Assembly: GCF_026627505.1 (NCBI RefSeq)
Contig: NZ_JAPNLK010000026.1
Coordinates: 28,196-92,195 of the forward strand
Direction: 5' to 3'
DNA from: Streptomyces sp. H27-H5
Lineage (GTDB): Bacteria > Actinomycetota > Actinomycetes > Streptomycetales > Streptomycetaceae
Length of the DNA: 64,000 bases
Every line of letters begins with the position of its first letter. Positions within the stretch are counted from its first letter, which is position 1. The position numbers were made by a program, and so were the translations under genes. The notes under the pieces are model-generated. The model made no database searches, was not told the DNA's origin, and saw only the letters and a list, made by a program, of their open reading frames with translations. Of this stretch, positions 10,728 through 19,757 are shown piece after piece.

Positions 10728-11423
10728 ATGCGTTTCAACCGGATCCTGCTCTCGGCCACGCTCGTCGTGGTCGCCCTGGTCATCCAGGTCGCCGTTCTCG
10801 GCCGGCTCCAACTGCCCGGCGCGGTACCCGACCTGGTCCTCCTCACCGTCGTCGCCCTCGCCCTGGTGTACGGCCACCTCGGCGGAGCCATCATCGGCTT
10901 CGGCGCCGGCCTGCTCGCCGACCTGGCGCCGCCCGCCGACCACGCGGCCGGGCGGTACGCGCTCGTGCTGTGCCTCATCGGCTACCTCGTCGGCCTGGCC
11001 CGCCCCGACAACGGGCGGTTCCGCTCCGCCTGGGGGCCGATGCTGACCGTCGTCGCCGCCGCGATCGGCTCCACCCTGCTGTACGCGGGCGTCGGCGCCC
11101 TCGTCGGGGACACCGCCGCCCGCCACGTCGGCCTGGCCGGCCTGCTGTTCACGGCGACCCTCTACGACCTGCTGCTCGCACCCTTCACGGTGCCGTTCAT
11201 CATGGCCCTCGCCCGGCGCGCCGAGAACGACCCGATGGCCGTCGAGGCCGGCGGCGGCCCGCCCCAGGGCAAGGACGTGTCCTCCGGCTGGCTGGCCGGC
11301 GGCACGGGGCTGCGCATCGGCAGCCAGCGCGGTGGACTGCGCCTGAAGACCGCACGCGGACGCGCCAACCGGGCCGGCCGCATAAAGGGCGTCAAGGGTG
11401 TGAAGAGCGTCAAGAAACTGTGA
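10728..11423 (+). CDS. mreD: rod-shape protein MreD
   Basis: Integral membrane protein of the Mre complex, 231 residues with five to six hydrophobic segments between residues 5 and 165. Beyond about residue 185 it has an unusually long, strongly basic C-terminal tail rich in Arg, Lys and Gly, ending GVKSVKKL, which is cytoplasmic if the topology is standard. The ATG at 10728 has GGAGCTG upstream. It lies 13 bases after mreC and 13 bases before pbp2, so one operon is likely. Confidence 0.93.
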   Translation: MRFNRILLSATLVVVALVIQVAVLGRLQLPGAVPDLVLLTVVALALVYGHLGGAIIGFGAGLLADLAPPADHAAGRYALVLCLIGYLVGLARPDNGRFRSAWGPMLTVVAAAIGSTLLYAGVGALVGDTAARHVGLAGLLFTATLYDLLLAPFTVPFIMALARRAENDPMAVEAGGGPPQGKDVSSGWLAGGTGLRIGSQRGGLRLKTARGRANRAGRIKGVKGVKSVKKL

Positions 11424-11436
11424 GGGAGGAGAAGGC

Positions 11437-13608
11437 GTGAGCAACAACCCCGACACCGGCCGCACCTCCCGGGTGCGCATCCGACTCGTCATCATCCAGG
11501 TGCTCGTCTTCTCCCTGCTCCTCACCCTCGGCGGGCGCCTCTGGTACCTCCAGATCCGCAACGGCGACGAGTACTACCACGAGGCGAAGAACAACCACGT
11601 CCAGCAGGTCGTCCAGCCGGCCGTGCGCGGTTCGATCCTCGACGCGCGCGGCGTCGCGCTCGCCGACAACGAGACCCGTCTGGTCGTCTCCGCCAGCCGC
11701 ACCGAGCTGATGAAGATGAAGGACAAGGGCAAGGGGGTCCTCACCCGGCTCTCGGACGTACTGGACATGACGCCGCAGGACGTCATGGACAAGGTCCGGC
11801 TCTGCGACTCGCGGACCCCCCAGCCCTGCTGGAACGGCTCCCCCTACCAGCCGATCCCGGTCACCAACAAGGCCACCACCCAGCAGGCCCTGCAGATCCG
11901 CGAACGCCCCGAGGAGTTCCCCGGCATCACCGCCGAGCCCACCGCCGTCCGCCGCTACGCCGCCCCCGGCGGCGCCAACACCGGACAGGCGCTGGGCTAC
12001 CTCTCCCCGGTCACCGACGGCGAGATCACCCGGGCGAAGGACACCAACTCGCCCTTCCTGCGCTCCGACCAGGTGGGCCGCTTCGGCCTGGAACGCACCT
12101 ACGACAGGCCCCTGCGCGGCAAGTCCGGCGTGACCCGCTACGAGGTGGACAACCTCGGCCGGGTCATCGGCATGGCCCGCAACGATCCCGCGATCCCCGG
12201 CGCCAACCTCGTGACGAGCATCGACGCGCGCGTCCAGGCCGTCGCCGAGTTCGAGCTGAACGCGGCCATGGTCGAGGCGCGCAAGCAGATCGACCGCAAC
12301 ACGGGCGTTCCCTACAAGGCCGACGCGGGCGCCATCGTCGTGCTGGAGTCCAAGACCGGCCGCGTCGTCGCCATGGCCTCCAACCCGACCTACGACCCGA
12401 ACGTCTGGGTCGGCGGGATCTCCGCCAAGGACTACGCGAAGCTGACCGCCAAGGACTCCAACGTCCCGCTGATGAACCGGGCGATCCAGGGCCAGGCCGC
12501 GCCGGGCTCCATCTTCAAGGTGATCCCGACCGCCGCCGCCGTCAACGCCGGGTACAAGTTCGACGGCGAGTACCCCTGCCCCAGTTCGTACTCCATCGGT
12601 GGACAGGTCTTCAAGAACTTCGAGTCCCAGGGCCACGGCTCCATCACCCTCGGCCGGGCGCTGGAGGTCTCCTGCGACACCGTCTTCTACGCCCTCGGCC
12701 ACCAGCAGTGGCTGAAGGACGGCGGCCTCAAGCCGAAGAAGCACCCGGCCGAGATCTTCTACAAGACCGCCCACCAGTTCGGGCTCGGCGCCGAGACCGG
12801 CGTCGACCTGCCGGGCGAGGAGAAGGGCCGGGTCCCGGACCGCTCGTGGAAGCAGCGGTTCTGGGCGGCCAACAAGGACATGTGGTGCAAGACGGGGAAG
12901 AAGGGCGGCACCTACGTCGAGCTGCTGTCCTACGAGAACTGCCTCGAAGGCAACCTGATGCGCGCCGGTGACGCCGTCAACTACTCCATCGGCCAGGGCG
13001 ACACCCTCGTCACGCCGATCCAGATGGCCACCATCTACGCGGCCATCGCCAACGGCGGCACCATGTGGAACCCGACCATCGGCAAGGCGATCATCAGCGC
13101 CGACGGCAAGCGGGTCGAGAAGATCCCGCCGCGCGCCCACGGCCGACTGCCGGTCACCCCGGAGACCCTCCGCAAGATGGACGGGGCCCTCGCGGGCGTC
13201 GCCACCGAGGGCACCGCCGCCTGGCGGTTCGGCGGCTGGCCGCAGAAGGAGATCCCGATGCACGCCAAGACCGGCACCGCCGAGGTCTACGGCAAGCAGA
13301 CGACCTCCTGGTTCGCCACCTACACGACGGACTTCACGATCGTCATGACGATCTCCCAGGGTGGTACCGGTTCCGGTGCCTCCGGCCCTGCCGTGCGCAA
13401 CGTGTACAACGCCATCTACGGTCTGGACATGGCCGGCAAGCAGGACGTGAAGAGCGCCCTGCTGATCAAGCCGGAGGCGAACCTGCCGACCATCCAACCC
13501 GACGGATCCATCGACGCCCCCGCGGTCAGGCCCTACGTGCGCCCGTCCCCGGAGGAGGTGCCCGCGCTCGCCGGGCCGCCCGCACCGCCCGCAGCAAGGC
13601 AGGATTGA
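11437..13608 (+). CDS. mrdA: penicillin-binding protein 2 (class B transpeptidase)
   Basis: D,D-transpeptidase of the Mre complex that cross-links peptidoglycan outside the membrane. 723 residues: one membrane anchor (about 15-38), dimerisation domain, then the penicillin-binding domain with active serine S358xxK361, SCD at 412-414 and KTGT at 611-614. The GTG start has GGGAGGAG upstream. Its stop and the rodA start share one base (TGATG), so the two are translationally coupled, matching the SEDS-PBP pairing of polymerase and cross-linker. Confidence 0.95.
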   Translation: MSNNPDTGRTSRVRIRLVIIQVLVFSLLLTLGGRLWYLQIRNGDEYYHEAKNNHVQQVVQPAVRGSILDARGVALADNETRLVVSASRTELMKMKDKGKGVLTRLSDVLDMTPQDVMDKVRLCDSRTPQPCWNGSPYQPIPVTNKATTQQALQIRERPEEFPGITAEPTAVRRYAAPGGANTGQALGYLSPVTDGEITRAKDTNSPFLRSDQVGRFGLERTYDRPLRGKSGVTRYEVDNLGRVIGMARNDPAIPGANLVTSIDARVQAVAEFELNAAMVEARKQIDRNTGVPYKADAGAIVVLESKTGRVVAMASNPTYDPNVWVGGISAKDYAKLTAKDSNVPLMNRAIQGQAAPGSIFKVIPTAAAVNAGYKFDGEYPCPSSYSIGGQVFKNFESQGHGSITLGRALEVSCDTVFYALGHQQWLKDGGLKPKKHPAEIFYKTAHQFGLGAETGVDLPGEEKGRVPDRSWKQRFWAANKDMWCKTGKKGGTYVELLSYENCLEGNLMRAGDAVNYSIGQGDTLVTPIQMATIYAAIANGGTMWNPTIGKAIISADGKRVEKIPPRAHGRLPVTPETLRKMDGALAGVATEGTAAWRFGGWPQKEIPMHAKTGTAEVYGKQTTSWFATYTTDFTIVMTISQGGTGSGASGPAVRNVYNAIYGLDMAGKQDVKSALLIKPEANLPTIQPDGSIDAPAVRPYVRPSPEEVPALAGPPAPPAARQD

Positions 13609-14807
13609 TGCAGACCGCGAACAAGTTCTCCGTATCCCGGTACGCCCCGGAACGCGGAACCATGGCCAAACTCACCGCCCGGGACTCGGTGGTGCGCCGG
13701 CTCGACTGGCCGATACTCCTCTGCGCGCTGGCGCTGTCCTTCATCGGCTCCATGCTGGTGTGGTCGGCGACCCGCAACCGGACCTCCCTGAACCAGGGGG
13801 ACCCGTACTACTTCCTCTTCCGGCACGCCCTGAACACCGGCATCGGCCTGGTGCTGATGATCGGCACGATCTGGCTCGGGCACCGCACCCTGCGCGGCGC
13901 GGTCCCGGCCCTCTACGGGCTCTCGCTGCTGCTGATCATCGCCGTGCTCACCCCGCTCGGCGCGACCATCAACGGCGCGCACGCGTGGATCGTGATCGGC
14001 GGCGGATTCTCGATCCAGCCCTCCGAGTTCGTCAAGATCACGATCATCCTGGTCATGGCGATGCTGCTGGCCACCCGGGTGGACGCGGGCGACCTCGCCC
14101 ACCCCGACCACCGCACCGTGGTCAAGGCGCTGTGCCTGGCCGCCGCCCCGATGGGCATCGTCATGCTGATGCCCGACCTGGGCTCGGTCATGGTGATGGT
14201 CGTCATCGTGCTCGGCGTGCTGCTGGCCTCCGGCGCCTCCAACCGCTGGGTGCTGGGCCTCATCGGCGCGGGCGCCGGCGGGGCCATCCTGATCTGGCAG
14301 CTCGGCGTCCTCGACGAGTACCAGATCAACCGCTTCGCCGCCTTCGCCAACCCCGAACTCGACCCGGCCGGCGTCGGCTACAACACGAACCAGGCGCGCA
14401 TCGCCATCGGCTCCGGCGGACTCACCGGCTCGGGCCTCTTCAAGGGCTCGCAGACCACCGGCCAGTTCGTGCCGGAGCAGCAGACCGACTTCGTGTTCAC
14501 GGTCGCGGGGGAGGAGCTGGGCTTCCTCGGGGCCGGGCTGATCCTGGTCCTGCTGGGCATCATCCTGTGGCGGGCCTGCATCATCGCCCGCGAGACCACC
14601 GAGCTGTACGGGACGATCGTCTGCGCCGGGATCATCGCCTGGTTCGCCTTCCAGTCCTTCGAGAACATCGGGATGACGCTGGGGATCATGCCGGTCGCGG
14701 GACTGCCGCTGCCGTTCGTGTCCTACGGAGGCTCGTCGATGTTCGCCGTGTGGATCGCGGTGGGGCTGCTGCAATCGATCCGGGTGCAACGGCCCCTTTC
14801 GGCCTGA
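13608..14807 (+). CDS. rodA: SEDS-family peptidoglycan polymerase RodA
   Basis: Glycosyltransferase that polymerises lipid II, partner of PBP2. In S. coelicolor the gene at this position is called sfr. 399 residues with about ten membrane segments. SEDS landmarks are present: PSEFVKI, MPDLGSVMV, the AGEELGFLGA loop and the closing PFVSYGGSS. The ATG overlaps the pbp2 stop by one base. The N-terminal 30 residues are basic and cytoplasmic. Last gene of the mre operon. Confidence 0.95.
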   Translation: MQTANKFSVSRYAPERGTMAKLTARDSVVRRLDWPILLCALALSFIGSMLVWSATRNRTSLNQGDPYYFLFRHALNTGIGLVLMIGTIWLGHRTLRGAVPALYGLSLLLIIAVLTPLGATINGAHAWIVIGGGFSIQPSEFVKITIILVMAMLLATRVDAGDLAHPDHRTVVKALCLAAAPMGIVMLMPDLGSVMVMVVIVLGVLLASGASNRWVLGLIGAGAGGAILIWQLGVLDEYQINRFAAFANPELDPAGVGYNTNQARIAIGSGGLTGSGLFKGSQTTGQFVPEQQTDFVFTVAGEELGFLGAGLILVLLGIILWRACIIARETTELYGTIVCAGIIAWFAFQSFENIGMTLGIMPVAGLPLPFVSYGGSSMFAVWIAVGLLQSIRVQRPLSA

Positions 14808-14864
14808 TCACCCGGGCGGCGGGTTTGGCTCCTGCCGACCTTCTCGCCGCCGGCCGGGCGGGAC

Positions 14865-14876
14865 TAGATTCGATAC
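14865..14876 (+). promoter_or_regulatory. leaderless promoter -10 for the CYTH-CHAD gene
   Basis: TAGATT (14865-14870) lies 6 bases before the ATG at 14877; TTCTCG at 14841-14846 (18-base spacer) may serve as -35. Confidence 0.5.
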
Positions 14877-16466
14877 ATGGCCGAGACGAAGCGCGAGATC
14901 GAGCGGAAATTCGAGTTCACGCAAGCCGACGCGGATCAGGGGAGCGGTTCGGGCTCCCCTGACCGGTCCGGTCCCCCCGACCGGAAACCGGCCCGGGCGG
15001 AGCGCCCCCGGGTGCCGGACCTCACGGGCACCGCAGGCGTCGAGGCCGTCTCCCCCCAGGGCACCGTCGACCTCGACGCCGTCTACTGGGACACCCCCGA
15101 CCAGCGGCTCGCCGCCGACGGGCTGACCCTGCGCCGCCGCACCGGCGGCGCCGACGCCGGCTGGCACCTCAAACTCCCCGTCTCCCCGGACGTCCGCGAC
15201 GAGGTCCGGGCACCGCTCAGCGACACCGTCCCCGACCGGCTCGCCGAACTGGTCCGCTCCCGGGTACGCGACGGTCGTCTGGAACCGCAGGTACGGCTGC
15301 GCTCCTCACGCGAGGTCAGCCACCTGCTCGACGCCGACGGAGCCGTGCTCGCGGAACTGTCCACCGACACCGTCCGGGCCAGGCGGGGCAAGGCCAGGGC
15401 CACCTGGACCGAGGTGGAGGTGGAACTCGCCGACGGGGTGGACCCCGAACTCCTCGACGCCGTCGAACGCCGTTTCCGCGAAGAGGGCCTGCGGGTCTCC
15501 GACGCCCCCTCGAAACTCGCCCGGGCGCTCACGGAGACGGGCGGCGCGCCCCCCGCCCGGCCCGGGCCCGACACCGCCGAGGACACGGCCGGCGCGCAGG
15601 TGCTCCGCTACCTGCGCGAGCAGCGCGACACCCTGGTCGCCCAGGACCCCGCCGTCCGCCGCGACCTGCCCGACTCCGTCCACCAGATGCGGGTCGCGAT
15701 GCGGCGGATGCGCAGCGCCTTCAAGTCGTACCGCAAGGTCCTCGACCGGGCGGCCACCGACCCGCTCGGGGAGGAACTGCGCCGGCTCGCCGCCGAACTC
15801 GGCGTCGCCCGCGATCAGGAGGTCATGGCCGAACGCCTCCTGACGCACCTCGGCGAACTCCCCGCCACCCTGCGGCTCGGCCCGGTCCGCGGCCGGCTGC
15901 GCGTCTGGGACACCACGCGCGGCCACGCCGCCCGGCAACAGGCCCTGGCCGCGCTCGACAGCGACCGGTACGTCGCCCTGCTCGACGCCCTCGACGCCCT
16001 GCTGGCCGACCCGCCCCTGCGCGAGGCCGCCGGGCACCCGGCCGGGGACGTCCTGCCCCGGGCGGTGACGCACGACTTCGAACGGCTCGCCGGCCGGGTC
16101 GAGACGGCGCTCGACCTCGCCCCCGGACACGACCGGGACCTGGCCCTGCACGCCGCCCGCAAGGCCGCCAAGCGCGCCCGCTACGCGGCGGACGCCGCCG
16201 TACCCGCCCTCGGCAAGCCCGCCGCACGCCTGTCCAAGGCCGCCAAGAAGGTCCAGACCCTGCTCGGCGACCACCAGGACGGCGTGGTCGCCCGCGAGGT
16301 CCTGCGCGCCATCGCCGTCCAGGCGGCCGCCGCGGGCGAGTCCGCCTTCACCTGGGGCCTGTTGTACGGCCACGAGGAGGCGCTGGCCGAGCGGAGCGAA
16401 CGCCGGCTCCCGGAGGTCTGGCGCAAGGCGGCGGCCGTGCGGGACCGGGTGGACCTCACCGGCTAG
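14877..16466 (+). CDS. CYTH and CHAD domain protein
   Basis: 529 residues. The N-terminal CYTH (triphosphate-tunnel) domain starts with the diagnostic ExExK (E7, E9, K11) and runs to about residue 215. The rest (about 240-525) is a CHAD helical domain, with conserved basic-histidine helices such as VHQMRVAMRRMRSAFKSYRK. CYTH enzymes handle triphosphates or polyphosphate and CHAD domains bind polyphosphate (established), so a polyphosphate-related role is likely. Residues 20-45 are a Gly/Ser/Pro-rich insertion in the tunnel domain. It stands as a single gene with its own promoter. Confidence 0.93.
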   Translation: MAETKREIERKFEFTQADADQGSGSGSPDRSGPPDRKPARAERPRVPDLTGTAGVEAVSPQGTVDLDAVYWDTPDQRLAADGLTLRRRTGGADAGWHLKLPVSPDVRDEVRAPLSDTVPDRLAELVRSRVRDGRLEPQVRLRSSREVSHLLDADGAVLAELSTDTVRARRGKARATWTEVEVELADGVDPELLDAVERRFREEGLRVSDAPSKLARALTETGGAPPARPGPDTAEDTAGAQVLRYLREQRDTLVAQDPAVRRDLPDSVHQMRVAMRRMRSAFKSYRKVLDRAATDPLGEELRRLAAELGVARDQEVMAERLLTHLGELPATLRLGPVRGRLRVWDTTRGHAARQQALAALDSDRYVALLDALDALLADPPLREAAGHPAGDVLPRAVTHDFERLAGRVETALDLAPGHDRDLALHAARKAAKRARYAADAAVPALGKPAARLSKAAKKVQTLLGDHQDGVVAREVLRAIAVQAAAAGESAFTWGLLYGHEEALAERSERRLPEVWRKAAAVRDRVDLTG

Positions 16467-16549
16467 CCCGTGATCTCGGCGGCGGCCGGCTGCCGGGCAT
16501 CGGGGTACGCTTGAGAGTCGCCCCCTGCCCGCTTCACGAAAGTCGCGTG

Positions 16550-18472
16550 ATGTCCGAGTCGGTCTTCCCACAGCTCGAAGCTCTGCTCCCGCATGTGCAG
16601 AAGCCCATCCAGTACGTCGGTGGTGAGCTGAACTCCACCGTGAAGCCCTGGGAGAGCACGGACGTCCGCTGGGCGCTCATGTACCCGGACGCGTACGAGG
16701 TCGGTCTGCCCAACCAGGGCGTCATGATCCTCTACGAGGTGCTGAACGAGCGTGAGGGCGTCCTCGCGGAACGCACCTACAGCGTCTGGCCGGACCTCGA
16801 AGAGCTGATGCGCGAGCACAAGGTGCCGCAGTTCACCGTCGACTCCCACCGCCCCGTCGGTGACTTCGACGTCTTCGGGCTCTCCTTCTCCACCGAGCTC
16901 GGCTACACCAACATGCTCACGGCGCTGGACCTCGCGGGCATCCCGCTGGAGGCCCGCAACCGCACGATCGACCACCCCATCGTCCTCGCGGGCGGCCACG
17001 CGGCCTTCAACCCCGAGCCGATCGCGGAGTTCATCGACTGCGCGGTCATCGGCGACGGCGAGCAGGCCGTCCTCGACATGACCGAGATCATCCGCGCCTG
17101 GAAGGCCGAGGGCCGGCCCGGCGGACGCGAGGAGGTGCTGCTGCGCCTCGCCAAGACCGGCGGCGTCTACGTTCCCGGGTTCTACGACGTCGAGTACCTG
17201 CCCGACGGCCGCATCGGCCGCGTCGTCCCGAACCGCTCCGGCGTGCCGTGGCGCGTGTCCAAGCACACCGTCATGGACCTCGACGAGTGGCCCTACCCCA
17301 AGCAGCCGCTGGTCCCGCTCGCCGAGACCGTCCACGAGCGGATGTCCGTGGAGATCTTCCGCGGCTGCACCCGCGGCTGCCGTTTCTGCCAGGCCGGCAT
17401 GATCACGCGCCCCGTGCGGGAGCGAAGCATCACCGGCATCGGCGAGATGGTGGAGAAGGGCCTCAAGGCGACCGGCTTCGAGGAGGTCGGCCTCCTGTCG
17501 CTCTCCTCGGCGGACCACACCGAGATCGCCGACATCGCCAAGGGCCTGGCCGACCGCTACTCGGACGACAAGGTGGGTCTGTCCCTCCCGTCGACCCGCG
17601 TGGACGCCTTCAACGTGGACCTGGCCAACGAGCTGACCCGCAACGGTCGCCGCTCCGGTCTGACCTTCGCCCCCGAGGGCGGCTCCGAGCGCATGCGCAA
17701 GGTCATCAACAAGATGGTCTCGGAAGAGGACCTGATCCGCACCGTCGCCACCGCGTACGGCAACGGCTGGCGCCAGGTGAAGCTGTACTTCATGGTCGGG
17801 CTGCCGACCGAGACCGACGAGGACGTGCTCCAGATCGGCGACATGGCGGTCAACGTCATCGCCAAGGGCCGCGAGGTCTCCGGCCAGAACGACATCCGCT
17901 GCACGGTGTCGATCGGCGGATTCGTGCCGAAGCCGCACACCCCCTTCCAGTGGGCGCCGCAGCTGAGCGCCGAGGAGACCGACGCGCGGCTCACCAAGCT
18001 CCGCGACAAGCTCCGCGGCGACAAGAAGTACGGCCGTGCCATCGGCTTCCGCTACCACGACGGCAAGCCCGGCATCGTCGAGGGCCTGCTCTCCCGCGGC
18101 GACCGCCGCATCGGTGACGTCATCCGCGCCGTGTACGAGTCCGGCGGCCGCTTCGACGGCTGGCGCGAGCACTTCAGCTACGACCGCTGGATGCAGGCGG
18201 CCGAGACGGCGCTGCCCGCGTACGGCGTGGACGTCGCCTGGTACACGACCCGCGAGCGCACCTACGAGGAGGTTCTGCCCTGGGACCACCTGGACTCCGG
18301 TCTCGACAAGGACTGGCTCTGGGAGGACTGGCAGGACGCCCTCGACGAGACCGAGGTCGAGGACTGCCGCTGGACCCCGTGCTTCGACTGCGGCGTCTGC
18401 CCGCAGCTCGACCTCGACATCCAGATCGGCCCCACCGGCAAGAAGCTGCTGCCGCTCACGGTCGTGAAGTGA
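16550..18472 (+). CDS. TIGR03960-type radical SAM protein
   Basis: 640 residues: a B12-binding-like N-terminal domain (about 30-200), then a radical SAM core whose iron-sulfur cysteines are C273, C277 and C280 (GCTRGCRFC), followed by a C-terminal TRAM-like region with a Cys cluster (CRWTPCFDCGVC). This family is nearly always encoded beside a TIGR03936 (DUF2344) protein, here 1.3 kb downstream; their joint substrate is unknown. The ATG at 16550 is preceded by an in-frame GTG at 16547; either could be the start. A -10 (TACGCT, 16506-16511) lies upstream. Confidence 0.92.
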   Translation: MSESVFPQLEALLPHVQKPIQYVGGELNSTVKPWESTDVRWALMYPDAYEVGLPNQGVMILYEVLNEREGVLAERTYSVWPDLEELMREHKVPQFTVDSHRPVGDFDVFGLSFSTELGYTNMLTALDLAGIPLEARNRTIDHPIVLAGGHAAFNPEPIAEFIDCAVIGDGEQAVLDMTEIIRAWKAEGRPGGREEVLLRLAKTGGVYVPGFYDVEYLPDGRIGRVVPNRSGVPWRVSKHTVMDLDEWPYPKQPLVPLAETVHERMSVEIFRGCTRGCRFCQAGMITRPVRERSITGIGEMVEKGLKATGFEEVGLLSLSSADHTEIADIAKGLADRYSDDKVGLSLPSTRVDAFNVDLANELTRNGRRSGLTFAPEGGSERMRKVINKMVSEEDLIRTVATAYGNGWRQVKLYFMVGLPTETDEDVLQIGDMAVNVIAKGREVSGQNDIRCTVSIGGFVPKPHTPFQWAPQLSAEETDARLTKLRDKLRGDKKYGRAIGFRYHDGKPGIVEGLLSRGDRRIGDVIRAVYESGGRFDGWREHFSYDRWMQAAETALPAYGVDVAWYTTRERTYEEVLPWDHLDSGLDKDWLWEDWQDALDETEVEDCRWTPCFDCGVCPQLDLDIQIGPTGKKLLPLTVVK

Positions 18473-18559
18473 CCGTCCTGCGAGGTCGGTGACCCGGCGG
18501 CCGTGCGGACGGCCATCGGGTGACGCCTTCGGTCACACCCGGTAACACCTCGGTCTCGA

Positions 18560-18589
18560 CAGGCCCCCACCCGCAACGGTGGGGGCCTG
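18560..18589 (+). terminator. terminator after the radical SAM gene
   Basis: A perfect 12-bp stem (18560-18571 with 18578-18589) and 6-base loop, 90 bases after the stop. It separates the radical SAM gene from the next one even though the TIGR03936 partner lies further on. Confidence 0.8.
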
Positions 18590-18607
18590 GCCCGTGTCCC
18601 TACCTGC

Positions 18608-19672
18608 ATGGAACCAGACAAGGGGCGACCGGCGAACGGCGGCGAGGGCTGCCTCGTCGGCGTCGTCCGCATCCCCGTGAAGATCGTGGCCGTGCTCGTC
18701 GTCCTGCCCGTACGGGTGGTGTGGGACCTGCTCGTGGCGTTCGGGCGGACGCTGAACCGGCACCTGTTCGGCCCGATCGGCCGCGGCCTGGGCTGGTGCC
18801 ACCGCACCGTCGTCCGACCGGTGGCGCGCGCCCTCGGCCTGGTCCTCGTGACCCTGCTGAAGCTGGTGTTCGTCTGGCCCTGGGTCGGGCTGTGGCGGTA
18901 CGTCCTGGTCCCCGTCGGGCAGGGCCTGGCCCGGCTCGGGAGCGCCCTGAGCACCCACGTGCTCGCCCCGATCGGCGGCGCGCTGCTGCGGTACCTGCTG
19001 CGACCCGCCGGCCAGGGGATCTCCCGGCTGGCCCGCGCCGCGTACGCCCACCTGCTCACCCCCCTCGGCCACGGACTCGCCCGCTTCCTCCCGCTCCTGG
19101 GCAAGGCCCTGTTCGTCTGGCCCTGGGTGGGGCTGTGGCGGTACGTCCTGGCGCCCGTCGGACGGGGCGTGGCCTGGTCGGCGCGGTGGATCGGCGCGGG
19201 TCTCGGTTGGCTGGCGAAGGCGCTGTTCGTCTGGCCCTGGGTGGCTTTGTGGCGGTACGTCGTCGCCCCGATCGCGGTCGGCGCGTACCGGTACGTGCTC
19301 GCCCCGGTCGGGCGCGCGCTGTACACGTACGTCCTCACCCCCCTCGGACACCTGCTGCGCGGAGCCTGGTACCTGGCCGGCCGGATCAGCCGCGCCCTCG
19401 GCCGCGGCCTGCTCCGGCTGTGGCGCGGACTCGTCGTCCGGCCCGCCCGCTGGGCCCACCGGCGCGTCGCCACTCCCGTCGGACACCTGCTCCGGGAGGT
19501 GTGGCGGACCTCCCGCACCGCGGTGCGGGAGGCGCGGGCCGAGGTGCGCCGGGCGCTGTTCGGTACTCCTCCCGGGGAACCGGCGAGGTCACGGGCGCGT
19601 ACTCTGGGTAGTACGAAAGCCGCAGGCAACACGCCCGCCCCCGAGATCTCCCTCCACGAACGACAGGGGTGA
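18608..19672 (+). CDS. repetitive membrane protein with WPWVxLWRYV repeats (unknown function)
   Basis: 354 residues, not recognised as any family I know. After an N-terminal stretch of about 85 residues it is built of short related units. The block LFVWPWVGLWRYV occurs three times (near residues 87, 168 and 206), and the pattern hydrophobic-Pro-Leu/Val/Ile-Gly (as in APVG, TPLG, APIG) recurs about every 15-25 residues up to about 295. Hydrophobic stretches alternate with Arg and His, suggesting amphipathic helices lying along or crossing the membrane. The last 60 residues are charged and polar. Base composition and codon use look native. It sits on the same strand between the radical SAM gene and its TIGR03936 partner. 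Confidence 0.7.
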   Translation: MEPDKGRPANGGEGCLVGVVRIPVKIVAVLVVLPVRVVWDLLVAFGRTLNRHLFGPIGRGLGWCHRTVVRPVARALGLVLVTLLKLVFVWPWVGLWRYVLVPVGQGLARLGSALSTHVLAPIGGALLRYLLRPAGQGISRLARAAYAHLLTPLGHGLARFLPLLGKALFVWPWVGLWRYVLAPVGRGVAWSARWIGAGLGWLAKALFVWPWVALWRYVVAPIAVGAYRYVLAPVGRALYTYVLTPLGHLLRGAWYLAGRISRALGRGLLRLWRGLVVRPARWAHRRVATPVGHLLREVWRTSRTAVREARAEVRRALFGTPPGEPARSRARTLGSTKAAGNTPAPEISLHERQG

Positions 19673-19757
19673 GCCGGCCGGTGGGGCGTGGCCGGCAGGC
19701 TCACCAGACCTCAGGGCGACGCGCGAGCCGCGGAGCCCCGCACAAGGAGAAGAACCA

